DNA from: Phycisphaerales bacterium
GTDB taxonomy: Bacteria > Planctomycetota > Phycisphaerae > Sedimentisphaerales > Anaerobacaceae
Length of the DNA: 16,567 nt
Direction of reading: 5' to 3'
Assembly (NCBI GenBank): GCA_003533825.1
Contig: DQCG01000020.1
Coordinates: 1 to 16,567, forward strand
The notes under the pieces are model-generated. The model had not been told where the DNA came from. It saw only the letters and a list, made by a program, of their open reading frames with translations, and ran no database searches. Shown piece by piece: positions 1-7,616 of the stretch; positions within the stretch are counted from its first letter, which is position 1, and every line of letters begins with the position of its first letter. A program made the translations under genes and the position numbers.

Positions 1-1320
1 TCACAAGCTCTTGAGACCATGTCAGGCCGGAGTGACAACAAGAGCCGCTCTCTTCTCCGGCACGGCTTTGCAGAACTTTTGAAATTCGCCGAGCACGATT
101 TCGGCGGTACGGATCGTCAACGAGCGGCCTTGTCGGCAGGCGCCCGGGCGAGCGCGGTGACGCAGGCGATGGATATCGGCCGGTCTTTGGCTCCGAAGCT
201 CGCGGCGCGTCCTTCGCTGAATACAGGTGAATTCACGCCGGAGGAAATGACATTCGAGTGGCGAGGCGGCCGCATCGTATTCGACCCGCACCAATGTGGA
301 GTGGTCTCACTCACCGATGCCGCGGGAAGGGCCTGGTTGCCCGACAGGCAAGGCCTATCTCTGGGGCAGTTCAAGCACACGCTGTATCGCAGCCGGGCCA
401 AGCCTGAATCCGTTTTTCCGGAGCCGCTCCCCACATCGAGAGAACTCGTTCTGAGGAATCTTCTGAGCCGAAGGACGGATCGGGGAGTGCAAATCGTGGC
501 GGACTTCGATAAATCGGGCTTTCAGGTGAAGAGTACGTGGCTCTTTCACACGGCAAATCCCTGGATCGACGTCACCTATCGGCTGAAGGATGGATGGTCG
601 GATAATCCCCAGACGGTTGAATTCTGCTTTCCATTCGCGATTGAGAATCCAACGTACCGGTACGATGCGCCAGGGGCCATTCTCGCAGCCGGCCCTAAGC
701 AAACCGGCGGCGACGATCTCCCCGGGGCCAATCCCGAGTTGTATGCCGGGGTGACATTTGCGGCGGCAAGCGGGGGCGGCCGGACGGCACTGCTTCTCAC
801 GCCGGACTCGCTGCTTCTCAGGTTTGGCCGGAATGTCTCCAACAATCTGACTAAGATCACCTCGATGCCCATGATGAACCTGACCGGCAATGACTGGCAA
901 TTCGGACAGGGTGGCTGGAACGAATGGACGTTCCGCTACCGGATTGTCCTGCTTAACGAGAAGTTTGATCCGGTGCGGGTCATACAGGAGGCGCAACAGT
1001 TTGCGACGCCGCCGTTCCTTCAGACGCCGGGGCAGTCCCCGGCGGTATCCGGCCTGGAGGCTCTCGATATCGATTTTTCAGGGGGGCCGCTTTTAGCTTT
1101 CAAAGTCGCTGAAGACAATCGACGCCTGATTCTGCGGTTTTGGAACGTTCTAAATCGCACCACACAGGGTTCACTGAAGCAGCCCTCAGGATGGTCACGA
1201 GCAGAGATTTGCGATGCACTTGAGCGGTCGGTGAAGCCGCTCGATTGTGCAGAGGGTAGAATTCGATTCAGTGCCGGGCCTTTGGAGATACTGACTTTAG
1301 CACTCGCGAAAGGCGATTAA
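1..1320 (+). CDS. GH38-like alpha-mannosidase, C-terminal part (5' end outside window)
   Basis: This is the C-terminal portion of a glycoside hydrolase family 38-like protein, which would hydrolyse alpha-mannosides or related glycans. The frame is open from base 1, so the first ATG (19) is internal and the catalytic N-terminal domain lies outside the window. Visible parts are the end of a helical segment (around the encoded FAELLKFAEHDFGG, bases 67-110), then a long beta-rich region beginning near base 250 (FEWRGGRIVFDP). The last 70 residues match the GH38 C-terminal style: a strand LILRFWNVLNRTTQG, then a DALERS motif and a closing GPLEILTLALA strand, which is where GH38 proteins end with a PfEIxTLrl motif. 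Because the catalytic aspartates are not visible, activity cannot be judged. DUF5054-type GH38 relatives are an alternative placement. The family call is fairly secure, the substrate is not. Confidence 0.68.
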   Translation, partial: SQALETMSGRSDNKSRSLLRHGFAELLKFAEHDFGGTDRQRAALSAGARASAVTQAMDIGRSLAPKLAARPSLNTGEFTPEEMTFEWRGGRIVFDPHQCGVVSLTDAAGRAWLPDRQGLSLGQFKHTLYRSRAKPESVFPEPLPTSRELVLRNLLSRRTDRGVQIVADFDKSGFQVKSTWLFHTANPWIDVTYRLKDGWSDNPQTVEFCFPFAIENPTYRYDAPGAILAAGPKQTGGDDLPGANPELYAGVTFAAASGGGRTALLLTPDSLLLRFGRNVSNNLTKITSMPMMNLTGNDWQFGQGGWNEWTFRYRIVLLNEKFDPVRVIQEAQQFATPPFLQTPGQSPAVSGLEALDIDFSGGPLLAFKVAEDNRRLILRFWNVLNRTTQGSLKQPSGWSRAEICDALERSVKPLDCAEGRIRFSAGPLEILTLALAKGD

Positions 1321-1347
1321 GTAGAAGGGACTTTAGACCTTCTCTTG
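1321..1347 (+). terminator. Weak hairpin after the GH38-like gene
   Basis: AGAAGG (1323-1328) pairs with CCTTCT (1338-1343) around a 9-base loop, just after the stop codon. No run of T follows, so it may be only an mRNA-end hairpin or chance. Confidence 0.25.
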
Positions 1348-1456
1348 GTGCAGCTCAATAGAAAATAGGGCGAGGGCAAAATAGCAAGTTTCTTCACGCA
1401 GGAATATCTGGTAATATGGCATTCTGTTTGGATATGCACGCGTCGTAAGGGCAGAC

Positions 1457-1462
1457 TATACT
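1457..1462 (+). promoter_or_regulatory. Possible -10 box for the DUF3472 gene
   Basis: TATACT lies 55 bases before the ATG at 1518. No -35 hexamer is well placed: TTGGAT at 1429-1434 would need a 22-base spacer. This is a weak call, supported mainly by the 197-base gap to the upstream gene, which leaves room for a separate promoter. Confidence 0.25.
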
Positions 1463-1517
1463 GATCGCGCCAGATGCCGGGATGACAAGCGATAGCATTT
1501 TTTTGTTTAGGAATAAT

Positions 1518-2786
1518 ATGAAACGGAACATCCATTTTTTTGTATTGGTACAGGTAATTGTGTTCCTCGTCTGCACAGTGAGCGCTGCGCCGGCGGCCGC
1601 ATTGCGCATCCCTGCCTTCACCGCCTACCTCGATCCGGACGTGCGCGGAGCACGCGTATCGCGACGCTCCGGCGTCACCGGCTGGAACGACCCGGAATTG
1701 AAGGTGCTCTGGTTCGGTGAAATCAAAATCCCGGGCAAGCTTGATTGCTCAGTGGCCCTACGGCTGCCGACAGATGCAACGTCAAAGTTACAACTGACCG
1801 TCGCAGGCCAGTCGCACCAGGCATTAGTCAAAGGTGCCGGACCTGACCTTGTTACGGCGGACTTCGGTTCGTTTGACATCGACAAAGCCGGCTATCAGCG
1901 TTTTACACTCAAGTCGCTCAATCCACAAAGCCAATCTTCCGGCGACCTCGACGCACTGTTGCTCGATGGCCCGGCGGTACAAGATGCGCATTTCAATCTC
2001 CAGCCCCGCCGTAACGCTGCATCAGTGCACCTTTTCTATCCCGTAGACAAGGACATAAAAGTTGAGGCATTTTACTGCGAGATGACCGGTCTTGAAGATC
2101 CGATCTGGACGTACTATGAAGCCTGCGGCTGGCATCGTGGTTATTTCGGTATGCAGGTCAATAGCCCCACCGAACGCCGGATCATCTTCAGCGTCTGGGA
2201 CAGCGGCAATGAGGCGGTTGACCGCAACAAGGTTGTCGAAGAGGATCGCGTGAAACTGATGGCCAAAGGTGAAGGTGTTTATGCCGGCGACTTTGGCAAT
2301 GAAGGCACGGGGGGGCACAGCCATTTGAAGTATATGTGGAAGACCGGCCAAAAGCAGCGATTCATCGTCACGGCCAAACCCACCGATGCCACGCACACGA
2401 TCTACTCGGGCTACTACTTTCACCCGGACAAAAAGCAGTGGTTTCTCATCTCCAGTTGGAAGGCGCCAAAGGAGGGCGGCTACCTGCGCCGCCTGTACAG
2501 CTTCAGCGAGAACTTCGGCGGCAGCAACGGCCACGTACTGCGGAAGGCCCTTTACGGCAATCAATGGATTCGCACGGCTGAAGGCCGGTGGGTCGAGCTG
2601 ACCACGGCCGGCTTCAGCCACGACCCGACAGGCAAGGCCGATAGGCTCGACCGTTTTATGGGTGTCGAGAGCGGACAGTTCTTCCTATCACACGGCGGTT
2701 TTGTGCCCGGCTTCACAAAGTACGGCGAGAAGTTCACACGCCCGGCTACAGAAAAAGAACCGTCGGACATCGTTTTGCCCGAATGA
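1518..2786 (+). CDS. Secreted DUF5077-DUF3472 protein
   Basis: A 422-residue exported protein of unknown biochemical function. I chose the ATG at 1518 rather than 1482 because AGGAA (1509-1513) sits just upstream and it starts a clean signal peptide (MKRN, a hydrophobic run, then SAAPAAA). The first half (about residues 28-170) resembles DUF5077: a jelly-roll-like domain with FTAYLDPDVRG, WFGEIKIPGKLDCSVALRLP and GDLDALLLDGPA. The second half is typical DUF3472: HRGYFGMQVNSPTERR (residues 206-221), then FSVWDSGN, VYAGDFGNEGTGGHSHLKY, LYSFSENFGGSNGH, ALYGNQWIRT and GQFFLSHGGF. This family is common in Bacteroidetes and Planctomycetes among glycan-degradation genes, and a carbohydrate-binding role is plausible but unproven. 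It converges on the PilZ gene with only 14 bases between the stops. Confidence 0.85.
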   Translation: MKRNIHFFVLVQVIVFLVCTVSAAPAAALRIPAFTAYLDPDVRGARVSRRSGVTGWNDPELKVLWFGEIKIPGKLDCSVALRLPTDATSKLQLTVAGQSHQALVKGAGPDLVTADFGSFDIDKAGYQRFTLKSLNPQSQSSGDLDALLLDGPAVQDAHFNLQPRRNAASVHLFYPVDKDIKVEAFYCEMTGLEDPIWTYYEACGWHRGYFGMQVNSPTERRIIFSVWDSGNEAVDRNKVVEEDRVKLMAKGEGVYAGDFGNEGTGGHSHLKYMWKTGQKQRFIVTAKPTDATHTIYSGYYFHPDKKQWFLISSWKAPKEGGYLRRLYSFSENFGGSNGHVLRKALYGNQWIRTAEGRWVELTTAGFSHDPTGKADRLDRFMGVESGQFFLSHGGFVPGFTKYGEKFTRPATEKEPSDIVLPE

Positions 2787-2787
2787 C

Positions 2788-2804
2788 CTGATGTTAAAAA
2801 TCAG
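2788..2804. terminator. Small hairpin between convergent genes
   Basis: CTGAT (2788-2792) and ATCAG (2800-2804) form a 5-bp stem with an A/T-rich loop, spanning the 14-base gap and the last bases of the PilZ gene. It is short for an intrinsic terminator but is the only structure available to separate the two convergent transcripts. Confidence 0.25.
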
Positions 2805-3244
2805 ATAGTGGTGTGTTCTGTTTCCTCGTTATATATGTCCCTGGAGCTGCAAAGTTCGCGAAGCCCCTGACGTCCTTCCGGATTGGCTTCCAGTCCCACG
2901 AACTGCAATCCGAGACAGATATTTATGCCGTCCGCGGTCGGTAGCATTTCCCTGATCTGGGCATCGAAGGTCAGTGCTTCCTGGTCCGGCTTAGGCCTGA
3001 ATTCGAGTCCTACGAGCCGGCCTTTGCCGAGCGGCGTTTCCTCACTGCCGTCGATGGCTACCTGTGCTCCTCCTTCTGAAATATCTACGAGTCTTCCATG
3101 CCAGTGATGGCCGGGGAGCAATTTATGATAGTCATCTTTACGGCCGCTGTGCCAAATGAGCACTTCTATTTCAAGGGGTAAAGAAACTTGCAGACGAGTG
3201 AAGTTTCTTTTATGTAACAGCTTGGGATTGTCCGAGTTGTTCAT
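2801..3244 (-). CDS. PilZ domain protein (probable cyclic-di-GMP receptor)
   Basis: A 147-residue cytoplasmic protein with a single PilZ domain, the family that binds the second messenger cyclic-di-GMP and changes the behaviour of a partner. Both ligand motifs are intact: R13-NFT-R17 (RxxxR) near the N-terminus, and D54-I-S-E-G-G59 (D/NxSxxG) about 37 residues later. The beta-barrel closes with a GLQFVGLE strand near residue 120. A start at 3289 is possible, but the ATG at 3244 has AGGAG nine bases upstream and places RxxxR close to the N-terminus as is usual. There is no attached output domain, so it must act through another protein. It diverges from the M28 operon across a 329-base gap. What it regulates cannot be told from this window. 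Confidence 0.85.
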   Translation of the reverse strand: MNNSDNPKLLHKRNFTRLQVSLPLEIEVLIWHSGRKDDYHKLLPGHHWHGRLVDISEGGAQVAIDGSEETPLGKGRLVGLEFRPKPDQEALTFDAQIREMLPTADGINICLGLQFVGLEANPEGRQGLRELCSSRDIYNEETEHTTI

Positions 3245-3573
3245 CGGATCATACTCCTTTCTTTTTGGATCGCCGATTGCCGATTTCAAAGTTGAAAATC
3301 ATAATTCGCCAATCGACAATATTTTCAGTCCGGATAATTAAATTCTCTTCGTTTGACAGCGATACTACAACAAATAAAACATAAGAAACGGGATGGAAAA
3401 TGCAAAACCGGCGTCAGTTCAGAGCCGGCAAGACATGGTCTTATCAGACCTCGGGACACAGATGACCGCTCAACAATTGCAGGATATCGAAACAAATAGT
3501 ATAATGCCCCGCGGCAAGTTGTGCTTTGCAGCAGTGTTTCTGTAATAGTATGGCTGATTACGTGGGAGGATAT
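3245..3573. other. Divergent intergenic region, PilZ / M28 operon
   Basis: 329 bases with no gene. It holds two inverted repeats: CCGGC (3408-3412) with GCCGG (3424-3428), and GGTCT (3437-3441) with AGACC (3446-3450). A promoter for the rightward operon follows them. Near the PilZ start there is a short repetitive stretch on the + strand (ATCGCCGATTGCCGAT, around 3270-3285). I found no convincing promoter for the PilZ gene on the minus strand. Confidence 0.5.
3477..3505 (+). promoter_or_regulatory. Sigma70-type promoter for the M28 / beta-helix operon
   Basis: TTGCAG (3477-3482), a 17-base spacer and a perfect TATAAT (3500-3505). Transcription would begin near 3512, giving a leader of about 60 bases before the ATG at 3574. 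The spacing and -10 box are consensus, so this is one of the best-supported regulatory sites in the window. Confidence 0.65.
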
Positions 3574-4608
3574 ATGAAACGTACGGGTATTTATGCGACT
3601 GGATTTCTGCTGCTTTTCTCAGCGGCCCATCTCGGCAGGGCCGAAACGCAACAGCAAACAGTAAACGACAACAACAGCACAGATGCAAGCATCCGCCGTC
3701 TTATCAAGCAAGTAGATCCCGAGCGAATATCCAGGAACCTCTTTTATCTGTCGAAGGATCCGCTGCCCTATCGCAAGCTGAATCTGACTTTACCGGGACA
3801 CCAGAAGAATACTCTCTACGAAGCCGACGACTACATTACCGGTAAGTTGGAATCATGGGGATATCAGGTTAAGCGAGAGGGCGTTCAGGTACAGGCTTTT
3901 CGTCGGGATACAAGCAAACCAAAACACGCTCAGTACTCACCGCCCAAACCCGAAGATCCCTGGTACACGGCGTACAATCTCTACGCCGAAAGAAAGGGCC
4001 GTTCGCATCCCAGCAGAATCATCGTTGTGCTGGCACACAAGGACTCGCAAAGCTGGATCGATTCGCCGGGGGCCAACGACAACGCAATTGGAACCGTCGG
4101 TGTATTGGAGATGGCACGCCTCCTGGCAGAGTACAAATCTGAGAGTACAATACGGTTTCTCTTTTGCAATGAGGAACACACGCCGTGGACGAGCAAGACA
4201 GCAGCACAAAAAGCGAAATCGCGTGGAGATAATATTGTTGCCGTCTTTAACTTGGATGGCATCGGAGCCAAAACAGCCCAGGAGACTGCCGCGGGCAAGA
4301 AGACTAACGTAACCGCCTATACAGAGCCGGAGGGCAAGCATCTCGCTGAACTGATGGGCGAGGTGAACGCTCGATATTCCATCGGCCTGGAACAGCGGAC
4401 TGCCAAGAGGCCGCGACCCGGCGATGACGATGGCTCATTTGTCCTGGCCGGCTACCCCGCCGCGGTCATCAATATCGGATCTCTGCCCTACGGTGACCCG
4501 AACTATCACGCCGAAGGAGACATCCCGGAAACGTGCGACATTGAAAACGCGGCCATGACCGTGCAGGCAACTTTGGCGGCAGTGGTGACGCTCGACCAAG
4601 ACCTCTGA
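3574..4608 (+). CDS. Secreted M28-family zinc metallopeptidase
   Basis: A 344-residue exported peptidase of family M28, whose members are mostly di-zinc aminopeptidases. The ATG at 3574 is preferred over 3526 because GGGAGGA (3564-3570) precedes it and it starts a signal peptide ending near GRA-ET. All five expected metal or catalytic positions are present: His155 and Asp157 in AHKDS, Asp169 in GANDNAIG, Glu200-Glu201 in CNEEH, Asp228 in NLDGIG and His312 in YHAEGD. The order and spacing fit M28, and no protease-associated (PA) insert is visible, so it is a compact form. It is the first gene of an operon, 50 bases before the beta-helix glycosidase gene. Peptide trimming of glycoprotein or proteoglycan material would suit that pairing, but the substrate is unknown. 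Confidence 0.88.
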   Translation: MKRTGIYATGFLLLFSAAHLGRAETQQQTVNDNNSTDASIRRLIKQVDPERISRNLFYLSKDPLPYRKLNLTLPGHQKNTLYEADDYITGKLESWGYQVKREGVQVQAFRRDTSKPKHAQYSPPKPEDPWYTAYNLYAERKGRSHPSRIIVVLAHKDSQSWIDSPGANDNAIGTVGVLEMARLLAEYKSESTIRFLFCNEEHTPWTSKTAAQKAKSRGDNIVAVFNLDGIGAKTAQETAAGKKTNVTAYTEPEGKHLAELMGEVNARYSIGLEQRTAKRPRPGDDDGSFVLAGYPAAVINIGSLPYGDPNYHAEGDIPETCDIENAAMTVQATLAAVVTLDQDL

Positions 4609-4658
4609 GCGGTTTGTTGAAGTGCTGGACAAACAGCTTAATTGGAGAATTGTGAACC

Positions 4659-7040
4659 ATGACAAAACAGCAACCAATACCCTTGACTCTATCACAAACT
4701 CTAAAGGTTCTGATCATTACCTTTGCAGTGTTGTTCATAATGCAAGTCGAGGCATCTGAAGATGTTCTCATCTCTTCGTGTCCGACGGTTGACAAAGCAG
4801 CGGGGGCCTTTGCCGAGGGACGGATGGATCTGGCTCTCCATGGATTTGAAACGCTCGCCAAAGACACATCCGCTCCATCCTTTGCTCGCGGTTTGGCCCT
4901 GTTCGGAATGGCGGAAGTTGCCCTGGCCCGCCAGGATGCCGCAGCAGCTATAGCAGCCTGGGAACGTCTGTCTGCTGATGCAAAGCTGCTGCGGTTTCAT
5001 CGCGATACGGCCCTGCGACGTACTGCCGAAACGCAGCGCCTGCGAAAGGGGCTATCGGCCCGCAACCCTGCCGACTACCGCGTGCATTTGCCCATGCCGC
5101 CGGCGCCGGGCAAGGTGTTCTATGTGGCCCCTACTGGCAGCGACACTGCGGACGGAACACAAAGGAAACCATTCCGCACTCTGGAAAAAGCTCGCGATGC
5201 GGTAAGGTCCTTGAAGCAATCGCATTCCGGAAAGATGCCCGAAGGGGGCGTGAAGATTATGATTGCCGGCGGGGATTATCCCTGGGAGCAGACGCTGAAA
5301 CTCACATCTGAGGACTCCGGCACCGCCGCTATGCCGATTGTTTATCAGGTGGATCCAAGTCAGTCGGCAATCTTTCACGGTGGAGTGCAAATCACCGCAT
5401 GGAGGCCAATTTCAGATGCAAAGCTTCGCGGCAAGCTCAAAGCGGGAATTCGTGACCGTGTGCTTCAAGCTGATCTAAAGGTCCTGGGAGTTAAGGATTT
5501 GGGAGATGCTACGGCGATACGTCGTTGCCCTGAGCTGTTCGTCGATGGTAAGCCCCAGACGCTCGCACGCTGGCCGAACGAGGGCTTCGTCAAGACCGGC
5601 ACCATTCTCGGTAAAGATACCTTCAAGGTGTGGGGCCGGATTGACGGATGTCGAGATGGAAAATTTCGCTACGTTGAGGACAGGCCGGGCCAATGGCTGG
5701 ATGAGCCGGATGTGCGGCTCTATGGTTACTGGTTCTGGGACTGGTTCGAGGAGTTTCAGAAAGTCGCTTCGATTGACCCTGATGCACGAATTTTCACATT
5801 GTCCCGGCCCTATTCCAATTACGGCTATCGCAAGGACCAGCGGTACTACGCGCTTAATGTATTTCGCGAACTCGACACCGATGGGGAATGGTATCTTGAT
5901 CGCCGTACGGCAACGGTCTACTGGCTTGCCCCGGAGGCTATCGATGTATCGAAAGCAGAGATAGTCTTAAGTTTGTTCGACCTACCTTTTATCACGATGA
6001 CTGATGTCGAACATGTGATTCTTCGCGGATTGACGTTGCAGGAGGGACGCGGCAACGGGATTCATATTCGCGGCGGAGCGGATTGCCTGGCGGCCAACTG
6101 CACTGTACAGCGGCTCGGGGGTGATGCGATTGTCATTCAAGGCGGAGAGCATCATGGCATTTTTGGCTGTACGATGCACACGCTCGGCTGCGGCGGAATG
6201 CGCGTGGCCGGCGGGGACCGCCAGACATTGACACCGGGCCGGCATTTCGTCGAGAATTGCAGAGTCTTTGACATCTCGCGTCTGAAGCGCACCTATGCGC
6301 CGGCGGTTCATCTCGATGGCTGTGGCAACCGAATCGCGCATAACCTGTTTGAGAACATTCCTTCCTCGGCCCTGCGCATCGAGGGCAACGATCACCTCAT
6401 TGAACTCAACATCATCAGGAATGTCGTTCGGGAATCGGATGACCAAGGTGGGCTCGATATGTTCGGCAATCCGCTGTATCGCGGGGTCGTGATTCGATGG
6501 AACCGGTGGAGTGATATAGGGGGCGGTACACAGCACGGTGCGGCCGGCGTCCGGCTGGACGATATGATCTCCGGCGTCGCCGTGTACGGAAACGTCTTCG
6601 AGCGGTGCGGCGCCGTTAATTTCGGCGGCGTTCAGATCCATGGAGGCAAAGAGAATCTCGTGGAGGGCAATCTCTTCGTCGATTGTCTCGCAGGAATCAG
6701 CTTCAGCCACTGGGGCCAGAAACGCTGGCTGAAATCGATCGAGCGTTTTCTCCCGCAGGCAGGCAAGCCTCCCTATGCGAGTCGCTATCCCGAACTGGCC
6801 GATCTCAAGACCAATGCCAATGTGAACCTTATTTGCCGCAATATCTTCGCCCGATGCGGCAGCACCTTCCTGCGCGATGGCCGGGTGCAGAAGACAGCGC
6901 TCAATGCGGTAGCCGACAAGTTTCTGGAGGAGTCACAGGCAGCAACTGGACGTAGGTCTATGGATAACGCAGCGCTGCTTAAGCCGCTTCTTTTCGAACC
7001 GATTCCAATAGACGAAATGGGGCCATACGAATCGAACTGA
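4659..7040 (+). CDS. Secreted beta-helix glycosidase, GH141-like, with N-terminal helical extension
   Basis: A 793-residue exported protein. GGAGA (4644-4648) precedes the ATG, and a hydrophobic segment near residues 14-31 serves as a signal peptide. Residues about 45-135 are alpha-helical and Ala/Leu-rich (AEGRMDLALHGFETLAKD, ALFGMAEVALARQDAAAAIA), like two or three TPR-type repeats. The right-handed beta-helix region begins at FYVAPTGSD (residue 154) with the KPFRTLEKARDAVR signature, followed by GGVKIMIAGGDYPW, SEDSGTAAMPIVY and ARWPNE (303-308). Many short N/G-rich coil turns follow (HIRGGADCLAANCTVQRLGG, ALRIEGNDHLIELNIIRN). This arrangement resembles GH141, whose founding member is an alpha-L-fucosidase acting on rhamnogalacturonan II, and other unclassified beta-helix enzymes. 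The beta-helix call is secure, GH141 membership is probable, and the substrate is unknown. It lies in an operon with the M28 peptidase. Confidence 0.8.
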   Translation: MTKQQPIPLTLSQTLKVLIITFAVLFIMQVEASEDVLISSCPTVDKAAGAFAEGRMDLALHGFETLAKDTSAPSFARGLALFGMAEVALARQDAAAAIAAWERLSADAKLLRFHRDTALRRTAETQRLRKGLSARNPADYRVHLPMPPAPGKVFYVAPTGSDTADGTQRKPFRTLEKARDAVRSLKQSHSGKMPEGGVKIMIAGGDYPWEQTLKLTSEDSGTAAMPIVYQVDPSQSAIFHGGVQITAWRPISDAKLRGKLKAGIRDRVLQADLKVLGVKDLGDATAIRRCPELFVDGKPQTLARWPNEGFVKTGTILGKDTFKVWGRIDGCRDGKFRYVEDRPGQWLDEPDVRLYGYWFWDWFEEFQKVASIDPDARIFTLSRPYSNYGYRKDQRYYALNVFRELDTDGEWYLDRRTATVYWLAPEAIDVSKAEIVLSLFDLPFITMTDVEHVILRGLTLQEGRGNGIHIRGGADCLAANCTVQRLGGDAIVIQGGEHHGIFGCTMHTLGCGGMRVAGGDRQTLTPGRHFVENCRVFDISRLKRTYAPAVHLDGCGNRIAHNLFENIPSSALRIEGNDHLIELNIIRNVVRESDDQGGLDMFGNPLYRGVVIRWNRWSDIGGGTQHGAAGVRLDDMISGVAVYGNVFERCGAVNFGGVQIHGGKENLVEGNLFVDCLAGISFSHWGQKRWLKSIERFLPQAGKPPYASRYPELADLKTNANVNLICRNIFARCGSTFLRDGRVQKTALNAVADKFLEESQAATGRRSMDNAALLKPLLFEPIPIDEMGPYESN

Positions 7041-7204
7041 TGCGTGCAATTCCTGTTTCTGGGGGCCTTTGTCGAAAGTGTTCGATTCGACTGACCGGTC
7101 GGTTTGTAAAAGTGTTGCCCTGCTTCTATTTGGCCGCGAATACGAGTTTGCTTGATACAATTGCTTCCCGGCGGCCTGTGACAGTTAGAAACCATATTGT
7201 CGCT

Positions 7205-7333
7205 TCATCCGGTGCATTTCGGGCAACGATGGCCGAACAGTATTACACTGTAGAAGAACCGTTTAGCCTTCTGCATGAACACTTCCACAGCCTTGGCCAT
7301 ATCGAAGGCCGGCGTTATGATGTTCATAAACAT
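7205..7333 (-). pseudogene. Remnant of a zinc-ribbon-type protein
   Basis: A 42-codon frame beginning with ATG at 7333 (or 7327) encodes an amphipathic helix (FDMAKAVEVFMQKAKRFFYS) and then HRCPKCTG, half of a zinc ribbon, before stopping at once. A CPxC knuckle normally needs a second pair of cysteines, so the protein looks truncated. None of the other two frames continues it. There is no Shine-Dalgarno site. I have the impression of a family found in Phycisphaerae genomes but cannot name it; it could also be the tail of a mobile-element protein or a chance frame. Confidence 0.3.
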
Positions 7334-7513
7334 GCTGCTTCGGGCGGTGCTGTTGGGCCTGAAGGATCTGGCAGAGCCAAACTTGCTCTGGGCATATTGA
7401 GCGGATGTATCGCCGGCCTGCAGAAGAATTGGACTATCTCGTGCCACTCAATAATAGTTGAGCAAAGATTCCCGGGACGAACCGGGGAATTCCCAGGATC
7501 ACACCCGGAACAC

Positions 7514-7542
7514 TTGCATTCGTAAGGCAATTTCGATATGCT
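7514..7542 (+). promoter_or_regulatory. Sigma70-type promoter for the alpha/beta hydrolase gene
   Basis: TTGCAT (7514-7519), a 17-base spacer and TATGCT (7537-7542). The start of transcription would be near 7549, giving a leader of about 68 bases. The leader contains a small stem, GAGCG (7587-7591) with CGCTC (7596-7600), four bases before the ribosome-binding site, which might limit translation. Confidence 0.55.
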
Positions 7543-7616
7543 CTTGAAAAGAGAAACCTCGTCGCACAGTTGAGTCAATATTTTACGAGCGTTTCCGCTC
7601 AGAGAAGGAGTCTGAT

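Larger units (their letters stand above)
7041..7616. other. 576-base intergenic region with a gene remnant and a promoter
   Basis: No convincing intact gene. The minus strand carries a short remnant (7205-7333). A bulged hairpin (7468-7490, arms ATTCCCGG and CCGGGGAAT) lies further right but has no T run. A promoter for the next gene is at 7514-7542. A 161-codon plus-strand frame starting at 7040 looks non-coding and was not annotated. Confidence 0.5.

Noticed and set aside
3400..3470. A GEMM-type cyclic-di-GMP riboswitch near the PilZ gene
   Set aside because: The two hairpins do not show the conserved loop sequences of class I or class II switches, and the region lies upstream of the promoter rather than in the leader.
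5982..6710. A 242-codon minus-strand frame
   Set aside because: It is antisense to the beta-helix coil region, where G/C-rich codon bias creates long opposite frames.
7484..7496. GGGAATTCCC palindrome as a regulator site
   Set aside because: It is short, stands alone and overlaps a G/C-rich hairpin; nothing ties it to the promoter at 7514.
7040..7525. A 161-codon plus-strand frame whose ATG overlaps the stop of the beta-helix gene
   Set aside because: The overlap suggested coupling, but the product is low in recognisable structure and the minus strand holds the more protein-like sequence. It is probably a chance frame.
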